From: Bacteroidales bacterium
GTDB taxonomy: Bacteria > Bacteroidota > Bacteroidia > Bacteroidales > P3
Reading direction: 5' to 3'
DNA: 64,000 nt
NCBI GenBank assembly: GCA_017449525.1
Contig: JAFTFL010000018.1
Span: 124,001-188,000 of the forward strand
The translations under genes were made by a program, and so were the position numbers. Of this stretch, positions 35,452 through 45,007 are shown one piece after another (the stretch's first letter is position 1; each line of letters starts with the position of its first letter). Below the pieces are notes generated by a model. The model was given only the letters and a program-made list of their open reading frames with translations. It ran no database searches and was not told the DNA's origin.

Positions 35452-36288
35452 CTACTGCTGCGCGCGCTGGCGCAACACCTCGTACATAAATACGCCAGCA
35501 GCCACCGACACGTTGAGCGACTGAATACTACCACACATCGGCAGACGCGCCCGCACATCGCACAAGCGCAGCAACTCGGGCGAGATGCCCGTATCTTCCG
35601 CACCCATGATGAGCAACGTCGGTTGCCGGAAATCCACACTGAGGTAGTTCGTCGAACTCTTTTCCGTAGCGGCCACCACCTGCATGCCAAGTTGCTTACA
35701 AAGGTTGACCACCGTCTTCAGATTTTGTTCTCTACACACCGGCAGCCGAAACAGCGCGCCGGCCGATGTCTTCATGGCGTCCTCATTGAGCTGCGCACTA
35801 CCGTGGGCGGGCAGAATCATAGCATCCACCCCTGCACACTCTGCAGTGCGGGCTATAGCCCCCATGTTGCGCACGTCGGTAATACGGTCAAGCATCAGCA
35901 CCAACGGCACTTGGGCACGTTCCATCAAAGCGGGGAGCAGCGACACGACTTGCCTATAGGCTATGGGAGCCAGCAGCGCGACGACGCCCTGATGCACGTT
36001 GGATGTCAGCCTATTCAACTTCTCGACTGGCACGTATTGCACTGGGGCTTCGACCGCGTTGAGCCTCGACACCAACTCCGTCAGCAAACGGCTTTCCACC
36101 CCTTTCTGCACATACACGCGCTCGAACTGCTTGCCTGCCTCCACGGCTTCCATTATAGGTCGAATGCCATAGACCAACTGCGACGACTCCTTAGGCCGAG
36201 GTCGGTAATTCTCCTGCGCTGGTTTTGCCACACGAGGCCGTGCAGGCCTGCGTCCCTCATTTCCCTGTCCGTTAAACAATTTTCCCAT
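35452..36288 (-). CDS. rlmB: 23S rRNA 2'-O-methyltransferase RlmB (SpoU/TrmH family)
   Basis: RlmB methylates G2251 of 23S rRNA. After a basic, disordered N-terminus of about 35 residues comes the substrate-binding domain ([15 protein letters not shown]). The SPOUT catalytic domain follows, with [35 protein letters not shown] and IPM-like [18 protein letters not shown]. These are motifs 1-3 of SpoU enzymes. Its start overlaps the end of lolD by 17 bp. Confidence 0.93.
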   Translation of the reverse strand: MGKLFNGQGNEGRRPARPRVAKPAQENYRPRPKESSQLVYGIRPIMEAVEAGKQFERVYVQKGVESRLLTELVSRLNAVEAPVQYVPVEKLNRLTSNVHQGVVALLAPIAYRQVVSLLPALMERAQVPLVLMLDRITDVRNMGAIARTAECAGVDAMILPAHGSAQLNEDAMKTSAGALFRLPVCREQNLKTVVNLCKQLGMQVVAATEKSSTNYLSVDFRQPTLLIMGAEDTGISPELLRLCDVRARLPMCGSIQSLNVSVAAGVFMYEVLRQRAQQ

Positions 36289-36922
36289 CTTTTATTGTAA
36301 TAGTGCGGTCGGCCATAGCGGCCAGTTCCGTATTATGAGTAACTATGATAAACGTCTGATTGTACTGTTCCCTCAGTGCGAAAAAGAGCCGATGCAGTTC
36401 GTCGGCATGGCTCGAATCGAGGTTGCCAGACGGTTCATCAGCGAGCACCACGGCTGGCCGATTCACGAGTGCGCGCGCCACGGCCATGCGCTGTTGTTCT
36501 CCTCCACTGAGTTCGGCAGGCTTATGCGCCGCGCGTGCAGCCACTCCCAAGAACTCCAAAATGGGCATGGCAGCAGCCTCGGCCTCGCGCATGCTCAGAC
36601 CACGAATGAGTGCTGGCAAGCACACATTCTCCAACGCCGTAAACTCTGGCAGCAAGTTGTGGAACTGAAACACGAAGCCTATCTTGCGGTTGCGAAACTC
36701 AGCCAGTCGGCTGTCGGACAATCGGCTCACGTCCTCGCCATCAATCTCCACACGGCCCGAATCGGCACGGTCAAGCGTGCCGAGGATTTGAAGCAGCGTG
36801 GTCTTGCCTGCACCCGAGGCACCCACAATGCTAACCACTTCGCCCTGACCCACCGAGAGGTCGACGCCCTGCAGCACGGCCAACGACCCATACGACTTAC
36901 ATATACTGGTTGCTCTAATCAT
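36272..36922 (-). CDS. lolD: LolD-like ABC transporter ATP-binding protein
   Basis: The 216-residue ATPase has a Walker A (GASGAGKTT), Q-loop, signature ([16 protein letters not shown]) and Walker B ([13 protein letters not shown]), with the [16 protein letters not shown] stretch typical of the LolD/MacB family. LolD powers lipoprotein release from the inner membrane. No permease is adjacent; the LolE-like protein at 20.5 kb is a candidate partner. It sits 17 bp after hutI and overlaps rlmB by 17 bp. Confidence 0.9.
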   Translation of the reverse strand: MIRATSICKSYGSLAVLQGVDLSVGQGEVVSIVGASGAGKTTLLQILGTLDRADSGRVEIDGEDVSRLSDSRLAEFRNRKIGFVFQFHNLLPEFTALENVCLPALIRGLSMREAEAAAMPILEFLGVAARAAHKPAELSGGEQQRMAVARALVNRPAVVLADEPSGNLDSSHADELHRLFFALREQYNQTFIIVTHNTELAAMADRTITIKDGKIV

Positions 36923-36939
36923 CTCGTTCTGATGCTTGC

Positions 36940-38184
36940 CTATCCCACTACGCGTTGTCCGCCGATGAAGACCGTCTGCACCTTGTTCTCGCCATAGGCA
37001 TAGGGCAGATACTCGTAGGACGGCATGGGAATGGTTATAAAGAAGTTGGCACGCTTGCCTACGGCAATACTGCCCAACTCGTGGCTCACGCCCATGGCAT
37101 ACCCACTGTTGAGGGTAGTGGCGTTGATGGCCTCCTCGGGTAGCATGCGATAGTTAACCGAGGCAAAAGAGAGGATGAGCTGCATATTACCCGAAGGCGA
37201 AGAGCCCGGATTATAGTCGCTTGCCAGCGCCACCCCCAAGCCAGCATCCATCATGTCGCGCACGGGTGCGCAGGGCATGCCGAGGAAAAACGCAGCCCCT
37301 GGCAGCACCGTAGGCATGGTCTCGGCCCCCTTCAGGGCGGCAATTTCATCGGGGCCGGTATATTCCAAGTGGTCGCATGAGAGCGCATTGTAGCGCACCG
37401 CCACTTGGATGCCACCCGAGCGAGCTATCTCATTGGCATGGATTTTGGCACGCAAGCCGTACTTGGCACCTACCTCCAGCATACGCTCGGTGTCCTCCAC
37501 CGTAAAGAAACCACGGTCGCAGAACACGTCCACATAGTCGGCCAGTCCTTCGCCGGCGGCGCGCGGAATCATGTCGTTCACCACCAAGTCCACAAAGGCC
37601 TCTTGCCGTCCACGGTACTCCATCGGGATGCCGTGTGCACCGAGCAGTGTAGCCTTGATAGTCAGCGGACTGGTCTCACGCATACGGCGAATGACTCGCA
37701 ACATCTTCAGCTCCGCCTCCACCGTCATACCATAGCCACTTTTTATTTCCACTGCCCCTGTGCCGAAAGCCATCATCTGCTGCAGGCGCAGCATTGCCTC
37801 TTCGTAGAGTTGCTCCTCGCTGGTCTGCTGCAGGCGCATGGCCGAATTGAGGATGCCACCGCCGCGTTCGGCAATCTGCTCATAGCTCAGGCCGCGGATT
37901 TTGTCGATATACTCTATCTCACGACTACCAGCGTAGACCATGTGGGTGTGGGAGTCGCAGAAAGTGGGCAGTACCATGCGACCCGAGGCGTCCACCACCT
38001 CATCGGCCTGCAGCGAAGCAAGTTGCTCCATCGATCCAAAGGCGGCTATGCGGTCGCCCTCCACCAAAAGGTAGGCATTCTTAACGGTGTCTATATGCGC
38101 CATGTCGGCTCCAAGCACGCGCGCCCGAGGCGTACGCTCCACTTGCAGCAGTTCCTTGATATTGGTAATGAGAAGTCTTTTCAT
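36940..38184 (-). CDS. hutI: Imidazolonepropionase (histidine degradation)
   Basis: HutI is the Zn/Fe amidohydrolase that opens imidazolonepropionate to formiminoglutamate. The 414 residues show the metal motif [36 protein letters not shown], the KIHANEI helix and [15 protein letters not shown] near the end. The start MKRLLITN was chosen as the first ATG at the conserved N-terminus. The other hut genes (hutH, hutU, ftcD) are not here. It sits between ruvB (60-bp gap) and lolD (17-bp gap). Confidence 0.95.
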   Translation of the reverse strand: MKRLLITNIKELLQVERTPRARVLGADMAHIDTVKNAYLLVEGDRIAAFGSMEQLASLQADEVVDASGRMVLPTFCDSHTHMVYAGSREIEYIDKIRGLSYEQIAERGGGILNSAMRLQQTSEEQLYEEAMLRLQQMMAFGTGAVEIKSGYGMTVEAELKMLRVIRRMRETSPLTIKATLLGAHGIPMEYRGRQEAFVDLVVNDMIPRAAGEGLADYVDVFCDRGFFTVEDTERMLEVGAKYGLRAKIHANEIARSGGIQVAVRYNALSCDHLEYTGPDEIAALKGAETMPTVLPGAAFFLGMPCAPVRDMMDAGLGVALASDYNPGSSPSGNMQLILSFASVNYRMLPEEAINATTLNSGYAMGVSHELGSIAVGKRANFFITIPMPSYEYLPYAYGENKVQTVFIGGQRVVG

Positions 38185-38244
38185 GTGTATTGTACTATAT
38201 AAACAATGTATGCTCCACGCGACACACAAGCCATCCGCACCGCC

Positions 38245-39270
38245 TCAGAAGAGCGATGCCTGCCCGTCAGCCATGCGGAACTTGCCAAGATGCTGGTAGG
38301 CCTGGGGCGTGCACTCGCGTCCCCGAGGGGTTCGCATGATATAACCTTCCTGAATGAGGTACGGCTCGTACACCTCCTCCACCGTGCCTGGTTCTTCCCC
38401 GACAGCAGTAGCGATGGTGTTGAGACCGACAGGCCCACCCTTGAACTTATCAATGATAGTGGAAAGGATGCGGATGTCCATCTCGTCAAGCCCATTGCGG
38501 TCTACATTAAGTGCCTGCAAAGCGAAGCGGGCAATATCGAGCGTAATGGTGCCGTCGCCCTTCACCTGCGCAAAATCGCGCACGCGACGCAACAACAGGT
38601 TGGCTATACGCGGAGTGCCGCGACTGCGACGCGCTATTTCGAGAGCCGACTCGCTGGTGATTTTCACCTTCAGCAGCGAAGCAGAGCGATTCACAATCTG
38701 AGTAAGCGTCTCTGCATCGTAGTACTGCAGGCGACAGTTGATACCAAAGCGAGCCCGGAGTGGAGCCGTCAGCATGCCCGACCGCGTAGTAGCGCCAATG
38801 AGCGTAAACGGTTTGAGATTGAGCTGCACGCTGCGCGCCGCAGGCCCTGATTCAATCATGATGTCAATGCGATAGTCTTCCATGGCGGAGTAGAGATACT
38901 CCTCCACCACAGGCGAAAGCCTATGGATTTCGTCGATGAACAGCACGTCGTTCTCACCCAAGCCGGTGAGCAGTCCTGCCAAATCACCAGGCTTGTCGAG
39001 CACAGGCCCTGATGTCATCTTGATACCAACGTTCAGTTCATTGGCGATAATGAAGGAGAGTGTAGTCTTTCCCAAGCCAGGTGGGCCATGAAGCAGTACA
39101 TGGTCGAGAGGTTCGCCCCTCTCTTTGGCAGCCTGCACAAAAATCTTTAGATTCTCCAGCACCTGCGCTTGTCCCGCAAAGGAGTCGAACCCCGATGGTC
39201 GCAAAGCACGTTCCACTTCGCGTTCGCGTTCGCTCATACTGCGCCCGGTCGCGTCTAAGTTAGTATTCAT
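38245..39270 (-). CDS. ruvB: Holliday junction branch migration ATPase RuvB
   Basis: RuvB forms the hexameric motor that, with RuvA, drives branch migration. The 341-residue protein has Walker A ([14 protein letters not shown]), Walker B ([24 protein letters not shown]), sensor 1 ([20 protein letters not shown]) and the C-terminal winged helix ([16 protein letters not shown], ending YIMRTPRGR). The start MNTNLDATG was chosen because the conserved region begins just after it and a promoter box lies about 40 bp upstream. ruvA and ruvC are not adjacent. Confidence 0.97.
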   Translation of the reverse strand: MNTNLDATGRSMSEREREVERALRPSGFDSFAGQAQVLENLKIFVQAAKERGEPLDHVLLHGPPGLGKTTLSFIIANELNVGIKMTSGPVLDKPGDLAGLLTGLGENDVLFIDEIHRLSPVVEEYLYSAMEDYRIDIMIESGPAARSVQLNLKPFTLIGATTRSGMLTAPLRARFGINCRLQYYDAETLTQIVNRSASLLKVKITSESALEIARRSRGTPRIANLLLRRVRDFAQVKGDGTITLDIARFALQALNVDRNGLDEMDIRILSTIIDKFKGGPVGLNTIATAVGEEPGTVEEVYEPYLIQEGYIMRTPRGRECTPQAYQHLGKFRMADGQASLF

Positions 39271-39309
39271 CAGTATTCTTGTTGTACCACATCTCTGCGG
39301 AAGACAATG

Positions 39310-39317
39310 CAAATGTA
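39310..39317 (-). promoter_or_regulatory. -7 promoter box for ruvB
   Basis: TACATTTG on the minus strand matches TANNTTTG about 40 bp before the ruvB start. Confidence 0.6.
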
Positions 39318-39337
39318 CTGAATTTTTCGGACACCTT

Positions 39338-39372
39338 GTACCGTACAGCAGGGCAAGAGTCGTACGACAGGG
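39338..39372 (-). repeat. Degenerate pair of the palindromic repeat unit (locus D)
   Basis: GTACCGTACAGCAGG at 39338 and GAGTCGTACGACAGG at 39357 both contain the CGTAC-core of the units in arrays A-C, but the step is 19 bp rather than 22. On the minus strand one copy reads CTGCTGTACGGTAC then AAGGTG. The pair lies upstream of ruvB in another divergent gap. Confidence 0.55.
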
Positions 39373-39453
39373 CGAACTTTACCCAGCTCGGATGACAATA
39401 AAAGCCCCCGAATGCTGTTTATTCACAGTGGCAGTAGGCCGCCACACCACTGC

Positions 39454-41559
39454 ATGCAACCACTACACGACACCTCTGTACCACCGCACGCGAACCACTA
39501 CGCAACACGCAGCACCTGCGGGTTAATTCTCCTTTTACTGCTCTCGATGCTGAGCTGCCCAGCGCAACAGGACTCCTCCCGGACAACCCTGCAAGAGGTG
39601 CGTATATCGGGAGTGCGAACGCCCTCGCCCATACGCGCGACCGCTCCCACCCAGGTGCTGAAGATGGAACGCATAGAGCAAAGTGGTGCGATGCTGCTGA
39701 GCGATGCCATACGCCAAATGGCGGGCATCACCCTAAGAGACTACGGTGGAGTGGGCGGCATTAAAACAGTCTCTGCCCGTGGGCTGGGCAGTCAGTTCAG
39801 CACCCTCACTATTGACGGAGTGGCCGTCAACGACTGTCAGAACGGACAGGTCGACCTTGGCCGCTACATGCTCGGCAACAGTGCCTACATCAGTTTCAGC
39901 AACGGAGTGGGAAACGACCTGCTGCAAACAGCGCGCGCCTATGCCGCAGGAAACACCATCAACATGGAGACGCAGCCCCCCACATTTCGTCCATCCAGGC
40001 AAACTCGACTCAAAGCCGACATGGAGGCAGGCTCTTTCGGACTGCTCTCGCCTGCCCTCACCATAGACCGACGACTCGGCAAGAGCACCACCGCCTCACT
40101 GTGGGTGAACCACCTACGCAGCCGTGGCGACTATCCTTTCACCCTCTTCTACACTGGCTCAACCACCGACAGTAGCAGCCGTGAACGACGCACCAACAGC
40201 CAGATGCACATGACCACGGTGGATGCAGGGTTGCACTATGCACCTTCGGCTCGGCACAACTTGTCTGCCAAGTTACATTTCATAGAGAGTTACCATGCCT
40301 TGCCTGGACCCGTGAGGCTGTACACCATCAAGGCTTCCGAGCATAGCGAAGAAAACCTTATCTTCGCCCAAACACGTTACCGCTTCACGCCCTCGGCTCG
40401 GTGGAACATGCAAGTAGTAGGCAAGTATCAGCGCAGTTATGACCTGTATGAAGACACTGCCGCCAATACCCTCACTGGCCGACTGCTCAACGACTACACC
40501 CAGCAGGAAGGCTACGCGTCAGCCGCCGTACGTTACCGCCCGACTGAACGCCTACAGTTCGGACTCAGCACCGATGCAGCCTTGAGCAACCTCAACAGCA
40601 ACCTCAGCACACTAAACCATGTGGAGCGTACCACCTGGCTGACTGTCTTGTCGGCGGCCTACACGCACTCGAACCTGCAGCTGACAGGCAACTTGCTTGC
40701 CAACATGGTAGGCGAACACGCCAACCGCCGCGGCAACAGCAACGTGCATCAAAAGCACACATACCGCAACCTTTCGCCCTACATAGCCCTCAGCTTCGCT
40801 CCCTTAGCCCTCCTACCCTGCAAAATAGACAGCAGCGGACATTTGCGCATGCGCTACTTCTTCAAGCAGACTTATCGGGTGCCGAACTTCAACGAGATGT
40901 ACTACTTCACCATGACACGCAACCTCAAGCCTGAGCAAGCCCTACAGCATGGCATCGGGTTCACCATATCATCCTATGGCAACGACCTCATCGGATTCCT
41001 TCCTCCTCAAACCTACATCACCCTCACAGCCGACGCCTACTACAACCAAGTCGAGAACAAAATAGTGGCCATCCCTTCGAACAACATGTTCCTGTGGAGC
41101 ATGGACAACCTTGGGAAGGTGGACATTCACGGACTCGACGTCAAGACTGAGGCCTCACTGCCCTTCGCCTCCATGACGCTCGACCTACAACTCACCTATT
41201 CCTATCAGCATGCAGTGGACCACACCACCCCTGGGAGCAAAGAGTGGGGAAACCAAATCACCTACACTCCACGCCACTCGGGAGGAATAGGTGTGTACCT
41301 CTCTCACCGAATTGTAGACGTAGGCTATACAGCCACCCTCGTCGGCGACCGTTACTATCAACAGCAGAATACGGCAGAAAGTCTCGTACCAGGATATGTA
41401 GACCAAGGCATCACCCTGTCGCATGCTTTCCGTGTAGGAAGTGGGCAACTGGCCGTGCGAGCACAGATACTAAATCTAATGGATGTGCAATACTCAGTCA
41501 TCAGAAGCTACCCAATGATGGGACGCAACTACCGAATCAAGATAACATATGAAATATAA
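39454..41559 (+). CDS. TonB-dependent outer-membrane receptor (BtuB-like)
   Basis: The 701-residue receptor has a signal peptide with a Leu-rich core (LILLLLLSML), a plug domain (about 45-150) with the TonB-box-proximal LQEVRISGVRTPSP, the plug motif GVGGIKTVSARGLGSQFSTLTIDG, and a barrel ending in GRNYRIKITYEI with a near-terminal aromatic. It lacks the carboxypeptidase-like N-terminal extension of SusC proteins. The gene after it encodes a beta-propeller lipoprotein, the arrangement of Bacteroides BtuB-BtuG, so cobalamin is the favoured ligand. No cobalamin riboswitch was seen upstream. An ATG at 39412 is an alternative start. Confidence 0.9.
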   Translation: MQPLHDTSVPPHANHYATRSTCGLILLLLLSMLSCPAQQDSSRTTLQEVRISGVRTPSPIRATAPTQVLKMERIEQSGAMLLSDAIRQMAGITLRDYGGVGGIKTVSARGLGSQFSTLTIDGVAVNDCQNGQVDLGRYMLGNSAYISFSNGVGNDLLQTARAYAAGNTINMETQPPTFRPSRQTRLKADMEAGSFGLLSPALTIDRRLGKSTTASLWVNHLRSRGDYPFTLFYTGSTTDSSSRERRTNSQMHMTTVDAGLHYAPSARHNLSAKLHFIESYHALPGPVRLYTIKASEHSEENLIFAQTRYRFTPSARWNMQVVGKYQRSYDLYEDTAANTLTGRLLNDYTQQEGYASAAVRYRPTERLQFGLSTDAALSNLNSNLSTLNHVERTTWLTVLSAAYTHSNLQLTGNLLANMVGEHANRRGNSNVHQKHTYRNLSPYIALSFAPLALLPCKIDSSGHLRMRYFFKQTYRVPNFNEMYYFTMTRNLKPEQALQHGIGFTISSYGNDLIGFLPPQTYITLTADAYYNQVENKIVAIPSNNMFLWSMDNLGKVDIHGLDVKTEASLPFASMTLDLQLTYSYQHAVDHTTPGSKEWGNQITYTPRHSGGIGVYLSHRIVDVGYTATLVGDRYYQQQNTAESLVPGYVDQGITLSHAFRVGSGQLAVRAQILNLMDVQYSVIRSYPMMGRNYRIKITYEI

Positions 41560-41599
41560 AATCACCAACATGAACAACACCAATTCAAGAACGGTCCAC

Positions 41600-42658
41600 A
41601 TGAAAAGACGCTTGTCCCTGTTGTGCCTGGCCGCCCTACTTACCGCCGTAGCTTGCACCAAAGAGCCTGAGGACAAGCCGACTGCTCCAACCGAAATAGA
41701 GACACCACGAAGCCTCACTGCAACGGGAGGCAAAGTGTACGTCAGCTGCTATAGTCCTCGCGCCGTGCTACGAATAGACACCGCCACAATGCAACCCGAT
41801 GCTATATGCCGCTTGGGCAACTACAATCCAGAAGGGCTCTGCATCGTAGGCAACAGGCTTTACGTAACGAGCACCTTCATTACCGACGAGCAAAGTGCCA
41901 TACTGCGCGACAACAAACTCTACGTAATAGACCTCAGTTCGTTTACAATAGTGGACACTATCGTTGTTGGACTCAACCCGACCCACTGCCAAGCACTTGA
42001 CGACAATCACCTCGTCGTAGCCGCCATGGGCGACTACGAATCGGTAGACGCCTCAACGGTTGTAGTCGACCTCACCAGCAAATCAACCACTTCCCTGCCT
42101 ACAGCCTTGTATAACTTTGACATCATTGACCACCACATTGTCGGTTACACCAGCCCCTACAGCGGCAGTGGTTCCATCTTCGTTGACATCGACCCAACCA
42201 CAAACACGTCTACACCCATCACCCTACCAGTCAGCATTGGGACACCCTACGGAATCAACGCCGACACGGTCAACGGATTGCTCTACATCACCGACGGAGC
42301 CTACAACACCAACGGCGATGTGCACTGCTACGATCTTCGCAATAACAAGTACCTGTGGAAAGCCGAAGCAGCTATCTTTCCGTCGAAGGTGGTGACTTGG
42401 GGCAATGAGGCCTTTGTACTGAACGAAGGTGCCTGGGGGAGAAACGATGCCTCGCTGAGCCGCCTCAACAGCAAAAATGGAACCATAGTCAATAACTATT
42501 TCGCCAGCGTCAACAGCAGAGGGCTGGGCGACGTGGCGCAAGACATTATGATATACGGCAGCAAGATGTACATCAGCGTGTCGTTCTCCAATACGGTGGA
42601 GGTAGTCAATCCAACGACAGGAAAATCACAACAGTTGAAATTGCTACTCAAAAGCTAA
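41600..42658 (+). CDS. Beta-propeller surface lipoprotein (YncE/DUF5074-like, possible BtuG)
   Basis: The protein has a lipoprotein signal (RLSLLCLAALLTAVACTKE) and repeating propeller blades of the YncE type: GGKVYVSCYSPRAVLRIDT, GNRLYVTSTF, KLYVIDLSSFTIVDTIVVG and KMYISVSFSNTVEVVNP. In Bacteroides, BtuG proteins of this kind cap BtuB and bind cobalamin tightly. Order and spacing fit that pairing. In-frame ATGs at 41549 (overlapping the receptor by 11 bp) and 41570 are alternatives, but 41600 gives the best-placed signal peptide. The ligand is inferred from context. Confidence 0.88.
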   Translation: MKRRLSLLCLAALLTAVACTKEPEDKPTAPTEIETPRSLTATGGKVYVSCYSPRAVLRIDTATMQPDAICRLGNYNPEGLCIVGNRLYVTSTFITDEQSAILRDNKLYVIDLSSFTIVDTIVVGLNPTHCQALDDNHLVVAAMGDYESVDASTVVVDLTSKSTTSLPTALYNFDIIDHHIVGYTSPYSGSGSIFVDIDPTTNTSTPITLPVSIGTPYGINADTVNGLLYITDGAYNTNGDVHCYDLRNNKYLWKAEAAIFPSKVVTWGNEAFVLNEGAWGRNDASLSRLNSKNGTIVNNYFASVNSRGLGDVAQDIMIYGSKMYISVSFSNTVEVVNPTTGKSQQLKLLLKS

Positions 42659-42773
42659 GCATTGCTGAATAGCAAAAGAGGGATGCCTCTGTCGAACCAC
42701 CCCTCTCTTATCATCCATAGGTGTAGCGGACATACAATTTCACTTGCTCGCTACGAAACTGCACACACAAATA

Positions 42774-43112
42774 TTATTTCTGCTGCAGCAAAGTGTATAA
42801 CCGACCCGCCACCTCGAAGGTACTCTGCGAAGTCGACAGTATAGGTATGTGTTCCCTGCGACTTGCCTCCAGAACTTCCGCATTTGGCTCATAACCGTTC
42901 ACCACTATCACTGCCGACAACTTGCGAAGTGCGGCCACAGCCACTACGGTGAGGTGTGTGTGGAGCGTAATCCACACGCTACCTACCTCAGCGTGGCCAG
43001 CCACGTCGCTCAACAAGTCGGACACATAGGCTCCTCGAACTTCCCTATGAAGTTCCTCATCACCTGAAAATACAGTCAACTGCAAAGCCTCGGCCATCTC
43101 TTGTACAGTCAT
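42774..43112 (-). CDS. DRTGG domain protein
   Basis: The 112-residue protein consists of a single DRTGG-like domain: ELHREVRGAYVSDLLSDVAG, then GSVWITLHTHLTVVAVAALRKLSAVIVVNG and HIPILSTSQSTFEVAGRLY. Stand-alone versions are often near [FeFe]-hydrogenase, serine kinase or sensor genes, where they are thought to bind a ligand; nothing of the kind is adjacent here. A TATTTTTG box on the minus strand at 43165-43172 is a plausible promoter. Confidence 0.88.
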   Translation of the reverse strand: MTVQEMAEALQLTVFSGDEELHREVRGAYVSDLLSDVAGHAEVGSVWITLHTHLTVVAVAALRKLSAVIVVNGYEPNAEVLEASRREHIPILSTSQSTFEVAGRLYTLLQQK

Positions 43113-43438
43113 AGCTTCTTCTCTTCTTTTGCATTACGCCACAAGTACCAACTTATGACAGAGGCAAAAATACACAAAGATTTCGATACATCGGCATCTG
43201 CTTCAAGGCTTTTGCAATGATGCACGACAGATGAGCAGTGTGAGCATATCAAAAAAAAGAAATACCAACCTCCCCTACAGGACTTTTACTAACTAAACCA
43301 AGAACTGCAACGGGCACTTCGGGCGCTTCAGACTTAAAAAGAGGCGATTGCGACACCCAATCTGGAGGTCTCTGTATCCAAAAACCGTACTTTTGCAAAA
43401 TCTTCCTACAACAGAAGCACGAGATAAACTCACCAAAC
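43113..43438. other. Divergent promoter region between the DRTGG and TolC genes
   Basis: Minus-strand box TATTTTTG lies at 43165-43172 and plus-strand box TACTTTTG at 43388-43395. No unit of the palindromic repeat and no other structure was seen. Confidence 0.55.
43388..43395 (+). promoter_or_regulatory. -7 promoter box for the exporter operon
   Basis: TACTTTTG, within CCGTACTTTTGCAAAATC, matches TANNTTTG and lies 44 bp before the TolC start. Confidence 0.7.
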
Positions 43439-44932
43439 ATGATTCGAACAATCGAAATACAACAGCCTACAAAACTCTTGACGAGAAAAGTCCTGCTCGT
43501 TCTTTTCCTCCTGGTTTCCACAGGTGCTTCGGCACAGCAAATTCTCACCCTTGACGAGTGTCACCGGCGCGCCCTTGAGAACAACAAAGGACTCAAACAG
43601 GCAGAAGAGAAGGTGGCCGAGACACAAGCCCTGAAAAAGATGGCCATTGCAGAGTTCTTTCCCAAAGCCACAGCCAACGGCACCTACATCTGGAACGAGA
43701 AGAACATACAACTGCTGAGCGATGAGCAGCAGGACAAGTTGAACAACATGGGCAATCTCGTAGTGAACGATCTGCAGGGCATGAATGCACTAACACAGGC
43801 CATCGCCACAATGTTCCCATCACTGGCCAGGCAACTGGAGGACGCTATTGGCATTACAAATATTGCAAACACTCTGAACGGCATCGGGAACGAAATTACG
43901 CAGTCCACAACCCTTGACGTGCAGAACTTGTTTGCTGGAGCATTCACAGTGTATCAACCCGTATACCTCGGCGGCAAATTGCGTGCAGTGTATCATGCAG
44001 CATCGGTAGCCAACGACATGGCAACGCTACAACTGAACAAGGCACAAGAAGACCTGTTGATTGAGGTGGATGAGGCCTATTGGCGCGTGGTATCACTTCA
44101 GGAGAAACAAAGGTTGGCAGAACAATATCGTACCCTTCTTGCACACTTGGACAGCAACGTAAATATCATGCTGAAAGAGGAAGTGGCGACTCGGAGTGAT
44201 GCTACCAAAGTGAGGGTAAAACTCAACGAAGCCGAGATGACGCTGGCCAAAGCGACCAATGGACTTACACTCTCGAAAATGTTGCTCTACCAGATATGCG
44301 GCATGGACCTCAAGAGCGACTACCTGTTCGTGGAGGACACCAATCTGGTAGCATACGCACCCATGGAAGGCTTTGACCTGTCCACGGTGTATGATAACAG
44401 AACCGAGATAAAGATGCTTGCCAATGCCGAGAAGTTGGCGCAGAGTGCTGTGAAGATTGCCACCTCGGGATTGCTGCCAAATGTAGCGGTGCAAGGCTCG
44501 TACATCGTTACCAATCCCAGTTGTTTCAATGGATTTGAGAACAAGACAGCGGGCATGTTCTCCGCTGGTGTAGTAGTCAACGTACCCATAGCTCACGCCA
44601 CGGCCTTCTATTCAAGAAAAGCAGCAAAGCACAAGGCAAACGCTGTGCATTACCAAATGGACGAAGCAAAAGAGAAAATAGAACTGCAGTTGAATAAGCT
44701 GAACTTCGAACTGGATGTAGCCTGTAAGAAGTTGGCTCAAGCCCAAAGTAACCTCGCCAATGCAGAAGAGAACCTACGGCTGGCCACCGAATCGTTTGAG
44801 GCTGGCGTTATCGAAAGCAGCGACTTGATGGGAGCACAGACCGCATGGCAATCGGCCAAGTCGGAGGTTATTGATGCAGAAATAGAGATTCGGATGTGCC
44901 ACCTCTACTTACAACAAGCATTGGGCAAGTAG
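43439..44932 (+). CDS. TolC family outer-membrane efflux protein
   Basis: The 497-residue protein has a signal peptide (VLLVLFLLVSTGASA before QQ), LTLDECHRRALENNKGLKQAEEKVAE, and two outer-membrane-factor repeats with long helices (LLIEVDEAYWRVVSLQEKQR and KAQSNLANAEENLRLATESFEAG-type segments). It forms the outer-membrane channel. With the HlyD protein and two ABC-2 permeases downstream it would make a tripartite export system. The cargo is unknown. Confidence 0.93.
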   Translation: MIRTIEIQQPTKLLTRKVLLVLFLLVSTGASAQQILTLDECHRRALENNKGLKQAEEKVAETQALKKMAIAEFFPKATANGTYIWNEKNIQLLSDEQQDKLNNMGNLVVNDLQGMNALTQAIATMFPSLARQLEDAIGITNIANTLNGIGNEITQSTTLDVQNLFAGAFTVYQPVYLGGKLRAVYHAASVANDMATLQLNKAQEDLLIEVDEAYWRVVSLQEKQRLAEQYRTLLAHLDSNVNIMLKEEVATRSDATKVRVKLNEAEMTLAKATNGLTLSKMLLYQICGMDLKSDYLFVEDTNLVAYAPMEGFDLSTVYDNRTEIKMLANAEKLAQSAVKIATSGLLPNVAVQGSYIVTNPSCFNGFENKTAGMFSAGVVVNVPIAHATAFYSRKAAKHKANAVHYQMDEAKEKIELQLNKLNFELDVACKKLAQAQSNLANAEENLRLATESFEAGVIESSDLMGAQTAWQSAKSEVIDAEIEIRMCHLYLQQALGK

Positions 44933-45007
44933 ACCGCACCAAGAGACACCTCTCAACAAAAGTACACACATTTATATAAGAAAACATACATAACACATAT
45001 TGCAATC

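Noticed and set aside
39271..39453. Cobalamin riboswitch before the TonB-dependent receptor
   Set aside because: No B12 box or the conserved core segments could be found. Only degenerate repeat units and a minus-strand promoter box for ruvB are visible.
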